From Leifsonia sp. ku-ls (GTDB taxonomy: Bacteria; Actinomycetota; Actinomycetes; Actinomycetales; Microbacteriaceae): DNA of 64,000 nucleotides. Under the pieces are notes generated by a model, which saw only the letters and a list, made by a program, of their open reading frames with translations, ran no database searches and had not been told where the DNA came from. Of this stretch, positions 1 through 9,051 are shown in pieces. The DNA lies in contig QKXI01000004.1 in the NCBI GenBank assembly GCA_003367665.1, forward strand, positions 62,001 through 126,000, written 5' to 3'. How positions within the stretch are numbered: position 1 is the first letter of the stretch; each line of letters begins with the position of its first letter. The translations under genes were made by a program, and so were the position numbers.

Positions 1-204
1 TTCTACCCGATCACGGTCTACCCCGAGCCGCTGCAGGTCGTCATCAAGGCGCTGCCGCTGTGGCAGGGCGTGGAGCTCGTGCGGGGTCTGACCACGGGCC
101 AGGTCGACGCCGGGATGCTCTGGCACGTGCTGTACTTCGTCGTGATGATCGTGCTCGGCCTCATCCTGACCACCCGCCGGCTGCGCGCCCTGTTCCTGGA
201 CTGA
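1..204 (+). CDS. ABC-2 type transporter permease, C-terminal fragment
   Basis: The window opens inside this gene; the last 67 residues are read in frame to a TGA. They contain a short segment LPLWQGVELVRGL, then one hydrophobic helix (about WHVLYFVVMIVLGLILTT) and a basic tail. NodJ/DrrB-like ABC-2 membrane proteins, which export drugs or polysaccharides with a partner ATPase, end this way. The ATPase and the rest of the permease would lie to the left, outside the window. The family call rests on this short tail only. Confidence 0.6.
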   Translation, partial: FYPITVYPEPLQVVIKALPLWQGVELVRGLTTGQVDAGMLWHVLYFVVMIVLGLILTTRRLRALFLD

Positions 205-225
205 GCGCGCAGCGGGCGGACCGGG

Positions 226-1620
226 TCAGCTGACGTTCTCGGTGAAGTCGACGTCGCGCGTCTCCTTGGAGAGCAGGAGCGCGATGAGCGTGAGCACACC
301 GGCGGCGGACAGGTAGACGCCCACCCAGAAGGTGCTGCCGTGGCCGAGCGTCCACAGCCAGACCGCGATGGTCGGCGCGACCGCGGCGCCGAGCACGCTG
401 GACAGGTTGTAGGAGATGGCCGAGCCGGTGTACCGGACGTTGGTCGGGAACAGCTCCGGCAGTTCGGCGCCCATCGGTCCGAAGGTGAGGCCCATGAGCG
501 TGAAGCCGATGATGAGCAGCGCCATGGTGCCGACCGTCCCGCCGGCGAACAGCGGCACGAACAGCAGGCCGAAGACGATGATGCCGATGGTGACCCAGAT
601 CAGCGTCTTGCGGCGTCCGTACCGCTCGGCCAGAGGGCCGGCGACCAGGGTGAACACGCCGAAGAACACCACGCCGACGATGAGCATGATCAGGAAGTCG
701 TTGCGGCTGTAGCCGAGCCCCGGCACGAAGCCCGCCGCCGAGAACGTCTTGCCGGCCTTCTCCGCGGCGGCCTGAGCCTGCGCGGTGGTCGCGGCAGTGG
801 TGCCGTAGGTCAGCGTGAACGCGGTCATCAGGTAGAACAGCACGTAGGTGGCCAGCATGATGAACGTGCCGAGCACGATCTGCCACCAGCTGGTGCGGAA
901 GACGCGCGCGAGCGGCAGCTTGGCCACCTCGCCGGTGTCGACCACCTTCTGGAAGGCCGGCGTCTCGACCAGCTTGAGCCGCACGTACAGGCCGACGATC
1001 ACCAGCACCGCGCTGAGCAGGAACGGGATGCGCCAGCCCCAGGCCGCGAACGCCTCCGGGGCGATGGTCAGGCTCAGGATGAGGAACAGCACGTTCGCGA
1101 CGATGAAGCCGATCGGCGCGCCCAGCTGCGGGAAGGTGCCGTAGATCGCACGCTTGCCGGCCGGGGCGTTCTCCGTCGCGAGCAGCGCGGCGCCGCTCCA
1201 CTCGCCGCCGAGCCCGAGGCCCTGGCAGAAGCGCATGACGACGAGCAGGAACGGCGCCCAGAACTCCCAGCCGGGGACCTGTGCCGTGGGCAGGCAGCCG
1301 ATCAGCACCGTCGCGATGCCCATGGTGAGCAGCGAGCCGACGAGCGTGCCCTTCCGGCCGATCCGGTCGCCGAAGTGGCCGAACAGGATGGAGCCGACGG
1401 GCCGCGCGATGAACGCGACGCCGAACACGGCGAAGGAGGAGAGGAGCGCGGTGGTCGGGTCCTCGCTGGTGAAGAACAGCGCGGGGAAGACCAGGACGGC
1501 CGCGGTCGCGTAGACGTAGAAGTCGTAGAACTCGATCGAGGTGCCGATGAGGCTGGCGAGGATGACGCGGCCGCGAGTGTTCGCGGGGGCGGGCGTGGTG
1601 ACGGGGGCCGTCGTAGACAT
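226..1620 (-). CDS. MFS transporter, metabolite:H+ symporter family
   Basis: This 464-residue protein has about 12 hydrophobic segments. It carries the loop 2-3 signature GHFGDRIGRKGTLV near residue 100 and the opening LIGTSIEFYDFYVYATAA, both typical of the MHS branch (ShiA, ProP, KgtP and citrate carriers). Such proteins import an organic acid, osmolyte or aromatic acid with protons; the substrate cannot be read from sequence. The start is the ATG at 1620; an upstream ATG at 1725 would add 35 arginine-rich residues unlike the family and would run over the palindrome at 1706-1720. It converges on the preceding ABC permease and stands alone. A LacI-type palindrome upstream suggests control by sugar or another small molecule. 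Confidence 0.9.
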   Translation of the reverse strand: MSTTAPVTTPAPANTRGRVILASLIGTSIEFYDFYVYATAAVLVFPALFFTSEDPTTALLSSFAVFGVAFIARPVGSILFGHFGDRIGRKGTLVGSLLTMGIATVLIGCLPTAQVPGWEFWAPFLLVVMRFCQGLGLGGEWSGAALLATENAPAGKRAIYGTFPQLGAPIGFIVANVLFLILSLTIAPEAFAAWGWRIPFLLSAVLVIVGLYVRLKLVETPAFQKVVDTGEVAKLPLARVFRTSWWQIVLGTFIMLATYVLFYLMTAFTLTYGTTAATTAQAQAAAEKAGKTFSAAGFVPGLGYSRNDFLIMLIVGVVFFGVFTLVAGPLAERYGRRKTLIWVTIGIIVFGLLFVPLFAGGTVGTMALLIIGFTLMGLTFGPMGAELPELFPTNVRYTGSAISYNLSSVLGAAVAPTIAVWLWTLGHGSTFWVGVYLSAAGVLTLIALLLSKETRDVDFTENVS

Positions 1621-1705
1621 GCGTGTGGAGAGCTTCCGGAGATACGAGAGTGATCGCACGGCGTGCGCGGCGTCGGTCGGGCGGAAGCGCGCGGGGCGGG
1701 AGGTC

Positions 1706-1720
1706 GGAAAGCGCTTTTGG
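1706..1720. promoter_or_regulatory. LacI-family-like operator upstream of the MHS transporter
   Basis: AAAGCGCTTT is a perfect 10-bp palindrome at 1708-1717 inside GGAAAGCGCTTTTGG. Its central CG with A-rich and T-rich flanks matches the usual form of LacI/GalR-family operators. It lies about 90 bases before the MFS start, just downstream of a possible -10 (TAGGGT on the minus strand). No LacI-type gene is present in the window, so the regulator would be elsewhere. Confidence 0.45.
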
Positions 1721-1785
1721 CGCACCTTCTACCCTATGCGGGCGCGGGGAGGACGCCGAATCGGCCCGATCGGTAACCTGGGGAC

Positions 1786-2214
1786 ATGGAAACGCTCTTC
1801 GCCGTACTGCATGTGGTCACCGCCGTCTTCATCGTCGGGCCCATGGCCATCCTCCCCATGACCGCGATGCGCGCCGTCCGCGCGGGCGACGCCCGCCAGG
1901 TCGAGACGCTCGCGAAGTCGACGAACCTGCTGTCGCTGCTGTCCCTGCTCGTGGTGCTGTTCGGGTTCGGCGTGATGGGGCTGGCCGACAAGAAGTACGG
2001 CCTGAGCGTGACGACGCCGTGGATCCTGTGGTCGATCATCCTGTACGTGGTCGCCCTCGCGCTGACGCTGTTCGTGGTGGTCCCGACCATGCGCCGCGCG
2101 GCCGAGGCGCTGCGCGACGGCACGGCGTCGCGCTACCCGGCCATCGCCGCGGGCTCCGGCGTCGCCAGCCTGCTGCTGCTGGCGGTCGTCGTGCTGATGG
2201 TCTGGAAGCCGTAA
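1786..2214 (+). CDS. DUF2269-like small integral membrane protein
   Basis: This 142-residue protein has four predicted transmembrane segments: around residues 1-25, 45-65, 78-100 and 120-140. The opening METLFAVLHVVTAVFIVG resembles DUF2269 and related heme-protein-like membrane families, whose function is unknown. TAACCT at 1774-1779 stands six bases before the ATG and there is no Shine-Dalgarno, so it is probably made from a leaderless mRNA. It is a single gene between the MHS transporter and the ArsR cassette. The family assignment is moderate; the membrane location is clear. Confidence 0.7.
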   Translation: METLFAVLHVVTAVFIVGPMAILPMTAMRAVRAGDARQVETLAKSTNLLSLLSLLVVLFGFGVMGLADKKYGLSVTTPWILWSIILYVVALALTLFVVVPTMRRAAEALRDGTASRYPAIAAGSGVASLLLLAVVVLMVWKP

Positions 2215-2235
2215 GCCGACAGCGCCGTTCGGGTC

Positions 2236-2264
2236 TTGACCTGGGCGGCGCTTCGCTTTATATT
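2236..2264 (+). promoter_or_regulatory. Near-consensus sigma-70/SigA promoter for the ArsR cassette
   Basis: TTGACC at 2236-2241 and TATATT at 2259-2264 are separated by exactly 17 bases, which is unusually close to consensus for so GC-rich a genome. The AT-rich stretch that follows, up to the ATG at 2304, contains the dyad-like AAC..GTT and TTGATCAA (about 2270-2288). It would suit an ArsR dimer blocking transcription, so autoregulation is likely. Confidence 0.7.
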
Positions 2265-2303
2265 GTATTAAACAGATTGGTTGATCAAATCGGGAGTTGA
2301 GCA

Positions 2304-2663
2304 ATGGTGGATGACGACCCCCTCGACCGGGCCTTCGCGGCTCTGGCCGACCCGGTGCGGCGGGCGATCGTCGCGCGCCTCAGCCGGGGGCCGGCGACCG
2401 TGAACGAGCTCGCCGAGCCGTTCGCCATCACCCTCCAGGCGGTGTCGAAGCACATCGGCGTGCTGGAGGCCGCCGGGCTCGTCTGGCGCACCCGCGAGGC
2501 GCAGCGCCGGCCCGTCCACCTGGACGCCGCCGCACTCGAGCGGCTCACCTCCTGGATCGACCGCTACCGGCTCGAGGCGGAGGCGCGCTACCGGCGCCTC
2601 GACGGCCTGCTCGCGGAGGGCGCACAGCAGAACATCACGAAGAACAGGGAGAGGACATCATGA
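2304..2663 (+). CDS. ArsR-family winged-helix transcriptional regulator
   Basis: This 119-residue protein has the ArsR fold: DPVRRAIVARLSRGPATVNE at about residues 16-35, a recognition helix ITLQAVSKHIGVLEAAGL, and the wing with RRPVHLD. It lacks the metal-binding CxC motif and belongs to the metal-independent SdpR-like group that usually sits beside AHSA1/SRPBCC genes. Its TGA overlaps the ATG of the next gene, so the two are translationally coupled. The promoter at 2236-2264 drives the cassette and probably contains its own operator. The inducer is unknown. Confidence 0.88.
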   Translation: MVDDDPLDRAFAALADPVRRAIVARLSRGPATVNELAEPFAITLQAVSKHIGVLEAAGLVWRTREAQRRPVHLDAAALERLTSWIDRYRLEAEARYRRLDGLLAEGAQQNITKNRERTS

Positions 2664-3136
2664 GCAATCCCGTCACCATCGAGGCGGTCGAGGGCACCTC
2701 GTACGCCGACATCACCCGCGAGTTCGACGCGCCGGTCGAGGCCGTCTTCCGCGCCCACGCCGACCCGGAGCTCTACGCCAGGTGGGTCGGCCCGCGTCGC
2801 CTGGTCACCACCATCACCGACTGGGACTTCCGCACCGGCGGACGCTACGCCTTCGAGCAGCGCGACGAGGACGGCTCGGTCTACGCCTTCCGGGGAGTCA
2901 TCCACACGGTCGTCGAGAACGAGCTGCTGATCCAGACCTTCGAGTACGAGGGCGCGCCCGGAGAGGTCAGCCTCGACCGGATGCGGTTCGAGTCGCTGCC
3001 GGGCGGCCGCTCCCGCCTGGTCGGCCGGTCGGTCATGACCTCGCGCGAGGCCCTGGAGGCGATGATCGCGAGCGGCATGGAGTACGGCGTGCGCGAGGGC
3101 TACGAGAAGCTCGACGAACTGCTCGGGGAGGGCTGA
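2660..3136 (+). CDS. SRPBCC (AHSA1-like) domain protein
   Basis: This 158-residue single-domain protein matches the AHSA1 branch of the SRPBCC/START superfamily: the start helix FDAPVEAVFRAHADPELYARWVG, a strand with DWDFRTGGRYAFE, and a C-terminal helix ending YEKLDELLGE. The fold makes a deep hydrophobic cavity for a ligand. Proteins of this type encoded with an ArsR regulator are widespread, but their substrate is generally unknown. It overlaps the regulator by 4 bases and lies 3 bases before the reductase-like gene, so all three should be co-expressed. Confidence 0.88.
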   Translation: MSNPVTIEAVEGTSYADITREFDAPVEAVFRAHADPELYARWVGPRRLVTTITDWDFRTGGRYAFEQRDEDGSVYAFRGVIHTVVENELLIQTFEYEGAPGEVSLDRMRFESLPGGRSRLVGRSVMTSREALEAMIASGMEYGVREGYEKLDELLGEG

Positions 3137-3139
3137 GCC

Positions 3140-3754
3140 ATGACCCGCATCGTCGCCGACATCACCATGTCGCTCGACGGTTTCGTCACCGGTCCGAACG
3201 CCGGCCCGGGCAACGGGCTGGGCGACGGGGGAGAGGCCCTGCACCGCTGGGTCTTCGCGGGCGACCCGGAGGACGACCGCATCCTCAAGGACGGCACGGA
3301 GAGGTCGGGCGCGGTCATCATGGGCCGTTCGCTGTTCGACGTCATTGACGCACCGGACGGCTGGAGCGACGACCTGGGCTACGGCGCGCACGAGGTCGGC
3401 CGGCCGCCGTTCTTCGTCGTGACCAGCACCCCGCCCGCGGAGGTCCGGCTCTCGGGCCTCGACTGGACGTTCGTCACCACAGGCCTCGCCGACGCGATCG
3501 ACCAGGCCCGCGAGAAGGCCGAGGCGGCGTCCGCCGCGTCGGGCCGCGATGTCGACGTCGTGCTGATGGGCGGTGGCGCGCTGATCGGCTCCGCCGTCTC
3601 GGCCGGCCTGGTCGACGTCTTCTCGCTGCACGTCTCGCCGCTCATCCTGGGCGGGGGCACGCCGCTCTTCGAGGGCGCCGCACGGCGGGAGCTCGTCCAG
3701 CGCTCCGTCGTCGTCACGCCCTACGCGACCCACATCACGTACGAGGTGCCGTGA
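3140..3754 (+). CDS. Dihydrofolate reductase-fold protein (RibD C-terminal family)
   Basis: This 204-residue protein has the RibD_C/DHFR-like core: TRIVADITMSLDGFVTG at the N-terminus, GAVIMGRSLFD near residue 60, the nucleotide-binding stretch VVLMGGGALIGSAVSAGLVD and the terminal PLILGGGTPLF. Family members bind NAD(P)H and reduce small molecules; this one lacks the deaminase domain of true RibD. It is the last gene of the ArsR/SRPBCC cassette and converges on ribH across a perfect palindrome. Its position next to the riboflavin operon is probably coincidental because it is on the other strand with its own promoter. Confidence 0.82.
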   Translation: MTRIVADITMSLDGFVTGPNAGPGNGLGDGGEALHRWVFAGDPEDDRILKDGTERSGAVIMGRSLFDVIDAPDGWSDDLGYGAHEVGRPPFFVVTSTPPAEVRLSGLDWTFVTTGLADAIDQAREKAEAASAASGRDVDVVLMGGGALIGSAVSAGLVDVFSLHVSPLILGGGTPLFEGAARRELVQRSVVVTPYATHITYEVP

Positions 3755-3760
3755 CCGGAA

Positions 3761-3788
3761 GGGAGGGCACGCCGCGGCGTGCCCTCCC
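3761..3788. terminator. Bidirectional stem-loop between convergent genes
   Basis: This is a 28-base perfect palindrome with 14-base arms GGGAGGGCACGCCG and CGGCGTGCCCTCCC. It lies 6 bases after the TGA of the reductase-like gene and 1 base before the stop of ribH, so it can end transcripts from both sides. There is no clear T-run, as is usual in high-GC actinobacteria. Confidence 0.75.
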
Positions 3789-3789
3789 G

Positions 3790-4284
3790 CTACAGGGCGA
3801 GGTCGGTGCGTGCCCGCAGCTCCCGCAGGGCGACGGCGGTGGCGAGGGCGGCGTGCGCCGCCTCGGCGCCCTTGTCCTCCTTCGAGCCCGGGAGGCCGGC
3901 GCGGTCGATGCCCTGCGCCTCGTCGTCGAGAGTGAGCACGCCGAAGCCGACCGGCTTCCCGGTGTCGAGCGCGACCCGGGTGAGGCCGTCGGTGGCCGCA
4001 GCCGAGACGTACTCGAAGTGCGGGGTGCCGCCGCGGATGATGACGCCGAGCGCCACGACCGCGTCCGCCCCGGCCTCCAGCGCCGCCTTACTGACGACCG
4101 GCAGCTCGAAGCTGCCGGGCACGCGGACCAGCGAGTACGTCGCGCCGGCGTCGTCGAGCGTGCGCGTCGCGCCGGCGATGAGGCCGTCGCTGATGGTCTC
4201 GTGCCAGCTGCCCGCGACGATGACGACCTTCAGGCCGCTCCCGTCGATCCGCTCCTGCGTGCTTGGCGCTCCCGCACCGCTCAT
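3790..4284 (-). CDS. ribH: 6,7-dimethyl-8-ribityllumazine synthase
   Basis: Lumazine synthase condenses 5-amino-6-ribitylaminouracil with 3,4-dihydroxy-2-butanone 4-phosphate, the penultimate step of riboflavin synthesis. The 164-residue protein shows the family blocks: [25 protein letters not shown], and the catalytic loop [14 protein letters not shown] with the active-site histidine. Length is normal for the icosahedral enzyme. The ATG at 4284 overlaps the ribBA stop (ATGA), which fixes the start. It is the last gene of the FMN-controlled operon ribD-ribE-ribBA-ribH. Confidence 0.97.
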   Translation of the reverse strand: MSGAGAPSTQERIDGSGLKVVIVAGSWHETISDGLIAGATRTLDDAGATYSLVRVPGSFELPVVSKAALEAGADAVVALGVIIRGGTPHFEYVSAAATDGLTRVALDTGKPVGFGVLTLDDEAQGIDRAGLPGSKEDKGAEAAHAALATAVALRELRARTDLAL

Positions 4285-5561
4285 CGTGTGGTCCTCTCCG
4301 CCGCGAGGTCCGCGGCCGTCTCGATGTCGCCGATCGCGTGACCCATGCGGTCGCGCTTGGTCTCCAGGTAGCCCTCGTTGAAGGCGCCGACGCCGACGAC
4401 GAGCGGAACGCGCTCCTCCACCTCGATGCCGTGCTCCTCCAGCTGACGAACCTTCTCGGGGTTGTTGGTGAGCAGGCGCACGGACTCGATGCCCAGGTCC
4501 TGCAGGATGGCCGTCGCCGCGCCGTAGTCCCGCGCGTCGATCGGCAGGCCGAGGGCGAGGTTCGCGTCGAGCGTGTCGAGGCCCTCCTCCTGCAGCTTGT
4601 AGGCGCGCAGCTTGTTGATGAGGCCGATGCCGCGTCCCTCGTGGCCGCGCAGGTAGACGACGACGCCTCCCTCGCGCTGGATGGTGTCCATCGCGGCGTC
4701 GAGCTGCGGGCCGCACTCGCACTTCAGCGAGCCGAACGCCTCGCCGGTCAGGCACTCCGAGTGGACGCGTACGAGCGTGCCGTCGGCCTTCGGCGTTCCG
4801 GAGACGATGGCCACGTGGTCGGCGCCGGTCATGCGGTCGCGGTAGGCGCGCATCCGGAACGGTCCGTGCGTCGTCGGCACCGTGGTCTCCACCTCGAAGA
4901 TCACCCGCGAGGTCTCCGGGATGGGCGTCACCGTCTCCAGCGGCTGGTCGCAGTGGAACTCCTGCAGGTAGTCGATGAGCGCCTCGATCGTGACGACGAG
5001 CACGCCCTCCCGCTGGCCCAGCTCGATCAGGCCGGGAAGGCGCATCATCTCGCCGTCGTCCGCCACGATCTCGGCGATCGCGCCGACCGGGGTCATCCCG
5101 GCCAGCTTGAGCAGGTCGACCGCGGCCTCGGTGTGGCCGTCGCGCTCGCGCACGCCGCCGTCCGCTGCCCGCAGCGGGAGGATGTGGCCCGGCCGGTGCA
5201 GGCTCGACGGCGTCGATTCCAGGTTCGCCAGCACGCGCAGCGTGTGCGCCCGGTCGGCGGCGCTGATGCCGGTGGAGAGTCGGTCGGCCGCGTCGACGCT
5301 CACGGTGTAGTTGGTGCCGCGGGCGTCCTCGTTGTGCGCGACCATCACCGGCAGCTCGAGCCGGTCGGCGATCTCGTTCGTCATCGGGGCGCAGATGAAG
5401 CCGGAGGAGTGCTTCACCGTCCAGGCGATCCACTCCTGGCTGGCGAGCTCGGCCGCGAGCACGACGTCGCCCTCGTTCTCCCGGCTCTCGTTGTCGACGA
5501 CGATGACGGGGCGGCCGGCGCGCAGCTCCGTCAGCGCCTCGGGGATGGTGGCCAGGCTCAT
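4281..5561 (-). CDS. ribBA: Bifunctional 3,4-dihydroxy-2-butanone-4-phosphate synthase / GTP cyclohydrolase II
   Basis: This 426-residue fusion supplies both precursors of riboflavin. The N-terminal DHBP synthase half (about 1-205) has the acidic metal site [13 protein letters not shown] and [10 protein letters not shown]. The C-terminal GTP cyclohydrolase II half (about 206-420) has the zinc site [17 protein letters not shown] and [16 protein letters not shown]. Both catalytic sets look intact, so both activities are expected. It overlaps ribE and ribH by 4 bases on each side, indicating a coupled operon. Confidence 0.97.
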   Translation of the reverse strand: MSLATIPEALTELRAGRPVIVVDNESRENEGDVVLAAELASQEWIAWTVKHSSGFICAPMTNEIADRLELPVMVAHNEDARGTNYTVSVDAADRLSTGISAADRAHTLRVLANLESTPSSLHRPGHILPLRAADGGVRERDGHTEAAVDLLKLAGMTPVGAIAEIVADDGEMMRLPGLIELGQREGVLVVTIEALIDYLQEFHCDQPLETVTPIPETSRVIFEVETTVPTTHGPFRMRAYRDRMTGADHVAIVSGTPKADGTLVRVHSECLTGEAFGSLKCECGPQLDAAMDTIQREGGVVVYLRGHEGRGIGLINKLRAYKLQEEGLDTLDANLALGLPIDARDYGAATAILQDLGIESVRLLTNNPEKVRQLEEHGIEVEERVPLVVGVGAFNEGYLETKRDRMGHAIGDIETAADLAAERTTR

Positions 5562-6187
5562 GACGCGCTCCGTTCGGTCAGCCGGGGTTCGAGCGCGAGC
5601 ATGCGCTCCACGTGACGGGCGAGGATGTCCGTCTCGATGTTGACGCGGTCGCCCGCGGTGAGGGCGCCGAGGGTCGTGGCGGTGAGGGTCTCGGGGATGA
5701 GCGACACCTCGAACCAGCCGTCCTCCCGGCCGCCGCCGACGTCGCTCACCGTGAGCGAGACGCCGTCGATCGCGATCGAGCCCTTCCGGGCGACGAGCGG
5801 GGCGTGCTGCGGGTCGAGGGTGAAGCGCACGACCCGCCAGGCGCTGCCGTCGGTCACGGACAGCACGGTCGAAGTGCCGTCGATGTGGCCCTGGACGATG
5901 TGGCCGCCCAGTCGGTCGCCGACCTGCGCCGCGCGCTCCAGGTTGACCCGGCGTCCGGGCCGGACCGCGTCGAGCGTGCTCATGGCGAGGGTCTCGGCCA
6001 TGACGTCGGCGGTGAAGCTCTCGCCGTCTTTCTCGATGACGGTGAGGCAGACCCCGCTGACCGAGATGGAGTCGCCGTGCCGCGCGTCGCTGACGGCGAG
6101 CGGCCCGCGCACGGTGACGCGGGCCGCGTCGGCGGTGCGGTCGACGGCGGTGACCTCGCCCAGCTCTTCGATGATTCCGGTGAACAC
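5558..6187 (-). CDS. ribE: Riboflavin synthase, alpha subunit
   Basis: Riboflavin synthase dismutates two lumazine molecules to riboflavin and the RibH substrate. The 209-residue protein begins with the canonical FTGIIEELG and contains two tandem lumazine-binding domains (about 1-97 and 98-195), each with a VSLTV- or VCLTV-type strand. The GTG at 6187 is chosen because GAGGAGG stands 9 bases upstream and the family begins at this MFTGI position; reading further upstream adds unrelated residues. It starts 4 bases after ribD and overlaps ribBA by 4. Confidence 0.96.
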   Translation of the reverse strand: MFTGIIEELGEVTAVDRTADAARVTVRGPLAVSDARHGDSISVSGVCLTVIEKDGESFTADVMAETLAMSTLDAVRPGRRVNLERAAQVGDRLGGHIVQGHIDGTSTVLSVTDGSAWRVVRFTLDPQHAPLVARKGSIAIDGVSLTVSDVGGGREDGWFEVSLIPETLTATTLGALTAGDRVNIETDILARHVERMLALEPRLTERSAS

Positions 6188-6191
6188 GGTG

Positions 6192-7277
6192 TCAGACCTC
6201 CTCGGTCTCGGGAAAGATGTCGGCGCCCGCCACGTCGACGGGATCGCTGTCGGCCGCACGGGGAGCGCCCGCCGTGACGGGGACGGCCCGGATGAGCAGG
6301 TCGCCGCCGAGCCGCTCGACGTCGAGGATGCGCAGCCTCCTCTGGTCGCCGATGGTCTCGACGCCGATGTCGCCCAGCGCCAGGCGCGGGCCGCCGATCA
6401 GACTGGGCGCCAGGTAGATGGCGAACTCGTCGACCAGCCCGGCGGCGACGAACGCGCTGGCGATCGTCGGCCCGCCCTCGACGTAGACCCGGCGGAAGCC
6501 GCGCTGGTGGAGGTCGGCCACGACCGCGTGCAGATCGTGCGTCCCCTCGAAGACGACCGGGTTGGGGTGGCGGAACACCGCGGCGTCGTTCGGGATGGCG
6601 CTGGTGCCGACGACGACGGGCGTGGGCTGGGTGCCGAGCAGCTCTCCTGCGTCGCCGCGGGCGGTCAGGCTGGGGTCGTCGGCGAGCACGGTGCCGGTGC
6701 CGACGACGATCGCGTCGGAGGCCTCGCGCTGCTCGTGCACGCGCTGGCGGGCGGCCGCGCCGGTGATCCACTTGCTCGTGCCGTCGGCGGCCGCGGCCCT
6801 CCCGTCGAGGCTGCTCGCCCACTTCACCACGATGTACGGCCGACCGAGGCGCGCCGCCGTCAGCCAATCGCCGAGGAAGCGCTCGACCTCGTCCCGCAGC
6901 ACGCCGGGGACCACGTCCACACCGGCGTCGCGCAGGCGCTCCGCCCCTCCGCCCGAGTGGTGGCCTGGATCGTCGGCGGCGTACACGACACGGGCGACGC
7001 CGGCCGCGATGAGGGCCTCGGAGCACGGCCCGGTGTGCCCCCAGTGGTTGCACGGCTCGAGCGTCACGACGGCGGTGGCGCCGCGGGCGCCACCCTCGGG
7101 CAGCTTGCTCAGCGCGTCGACCTCGGCGTGCGGAGTCCCGACGCCGCGGTGCCAGCCCTCGGCCAGGACGTTTCCGTCGGCATCGAGGAGGACACACCCG
7201 ACCCGCGGGTTCACGCCCGTGGCGGGACCGTTCGCGGCGAGTTGCAGCGCCGTGCGCATGGGGGCTTCCCACGTCAT
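6192..7277 (-). CDS. ribD: Bifunctional diaminohydroxyphosphoribosylaminopyrimidine deaminase / 5-amino-6-(5-phosphoribosylamino)uracil reductase
   Basis: RibD performs the deamination and side-chain reduction after GTP cyclohydrolase II. The 361-residue protein has a cytidine-deaminase-like zinc domain (about 1-140) with PHAEVDAL and EPCNHWGHTGPC, then a DHFR-like reductase domain (about 145-335) with GTGTVLADDPSLTAR and VYVEGGPTIASAF. It is the first gene of the operon, 80 bases downstream of the FMN aptamer. The start ATG at 7277 fits E. coli and Bacillus alignments; an internal ATG at 7259 is a weaker alternative. The C-terminal 25 residues extend beyond the reductase fold. Confidence 0.96.
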   Translation of the reverse strand: MTWEAPMRTALQLAANGPATGVNPRVGCVLLDADGNVLAEGWHRGVGTPHAEVDALSKLPEGGARGATAVVTLEPCNHWGHTGPCSEALIAAGVARVVYAADDPGHHSGGGAERLRDAGVDVVPGVLRDEVERFLGDWLTAARLGRPYIVVKWASSLDGRAAAADGTSKWITGAAARQRVHEQREASDAIVVGTGTVLADDPSLTARGDAGELLGTQPTPVVVGTSAIPNDAAVFRHPNPVVFEGTHDLHAVVADLHQRGFRRVYVEGGPTIASAFVAAGLVDEFAIYLAPSLIGGPRLALGDIGVETIGDQRRLRILDVERLGGDLLIRAVPVTAGAPRAADSDPVDVAGADIFPETEEV

Positions 7278-7332
7278 CCCGTTGCCATCCTGTCTCTCGC
7301 GTCGAGACGTGTCGCCGGGGTCGCGCGGGCAT

Positions 7333-7348
7333 CGGTCCCCAGGGACCG
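7333..7348 (-). promoter_or_regulatory. Hairpin in the ribD leader, possible riboswitch expression platform
   Basis: CGGTCCC and GGGACCG form a perfect 7-bp inverted repeat with two bases between, located just 3' of the FMN aptamer and about 55 bases before the ribD start. It has no T-run, so a plain intrinsic terminator is not evident; it may take part in an alternative fold. The role is inferred from position. Confidence 0.4.
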
Positions 7349-7356
7349 CCCACCGT

Positions 7357-7498
7357 GCTTCCTCCCATCCGGACTGAGCGGCAGGCTCTCGCCTGACGCA
7401 TTACCGTCGGTGCCGGAATTCCACCGGCTCAGCAGGACGCAGCTGCGTCTCGCTCGCGGACTGTCACCGCCGGTTCGGACTCTCACCGACCCCGGAGC
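7357..7498 (-). promoter_or_regulatory. FMN riboswitch (RFN element)
   Basis: On the minus strand the conserved RFN blocks occur in order: CGGTGAGAGTCCGAACCGGC, GGTGACAGTCCGCGA, GCCGGTGGAATTCCGGCACC, GACGGTAATGCGTCAGG and the closing CAGTCCGGATGGGAGGAAGC. These correspond to the P2-P6 elements of the FMN aptamer closed by P1. It precedes ribD, so high FMN should switch off ribD-ribE-ribBA-ribH. A variable arm (GACGCAGCTGCGTC) is inserted where the family tolerates it. A promoter is not obvious; TACACT near 7520 on the minus strand is a possible -10. Confidence 0.96.
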
Positions 7499-7624
7499 AC
7501 GTATTTCGTTGTCGAGTGTAGATCAACGCGGGCGGCGGGCGCCTATTCCCGGCCAGGTGAAAATCCCCTCCGAGTCGTGGGCACGCGGTTTTCTTTGCCC
7601 GTGGGCATCGATAGCATGCTTTAA

Positions 7625-8974
<1,350 letters not shown>

Positions 8975-8983
<9 letters not shown>

Positions 8984-9022
8984 CGCCGTCGCGTCCCTGA
9001 CGCCTTCGCGTCCCCGTCGTCG
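8975..9022 (+). repeat. 17-bp tandem repeat across the stop of the surface protein gene
   Basis: CGTCCCTGACGCCGTCG at 8975-8991 is followed directly by CGTCCCTGACGCCTTCG at 8992-9008 (one mismatch) and a degenerate third copy CGTCCCCGTCGTCG. The first unit contains the gene's TGA. It looks like slippage duplication rather than a regulatory site. Confidence 0.7.
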
Positions 9023-9051
9023 CACACCGGCGGCGGGGGCGCGCCCGCGGG

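Noticed and set aside
340-1653. Long plus-strand open frame opposite the MHS transporter (437 codons)
   Set aside because: Its translation is rich in Arg, Glu, Asp, His and Gln with no hydrophobic pattern, the antisense shadow of a high-GC gene; the minus-strand frame has a clear family match.
3140-3754. Assigning the RibD_C-like gene to riboflavin synthesis because it adjoins the rib operon
   Set aside because: It is on the opposite strand, behind its own promoter, and lacks the deaminase domain; a full ribD already exists in the operon.
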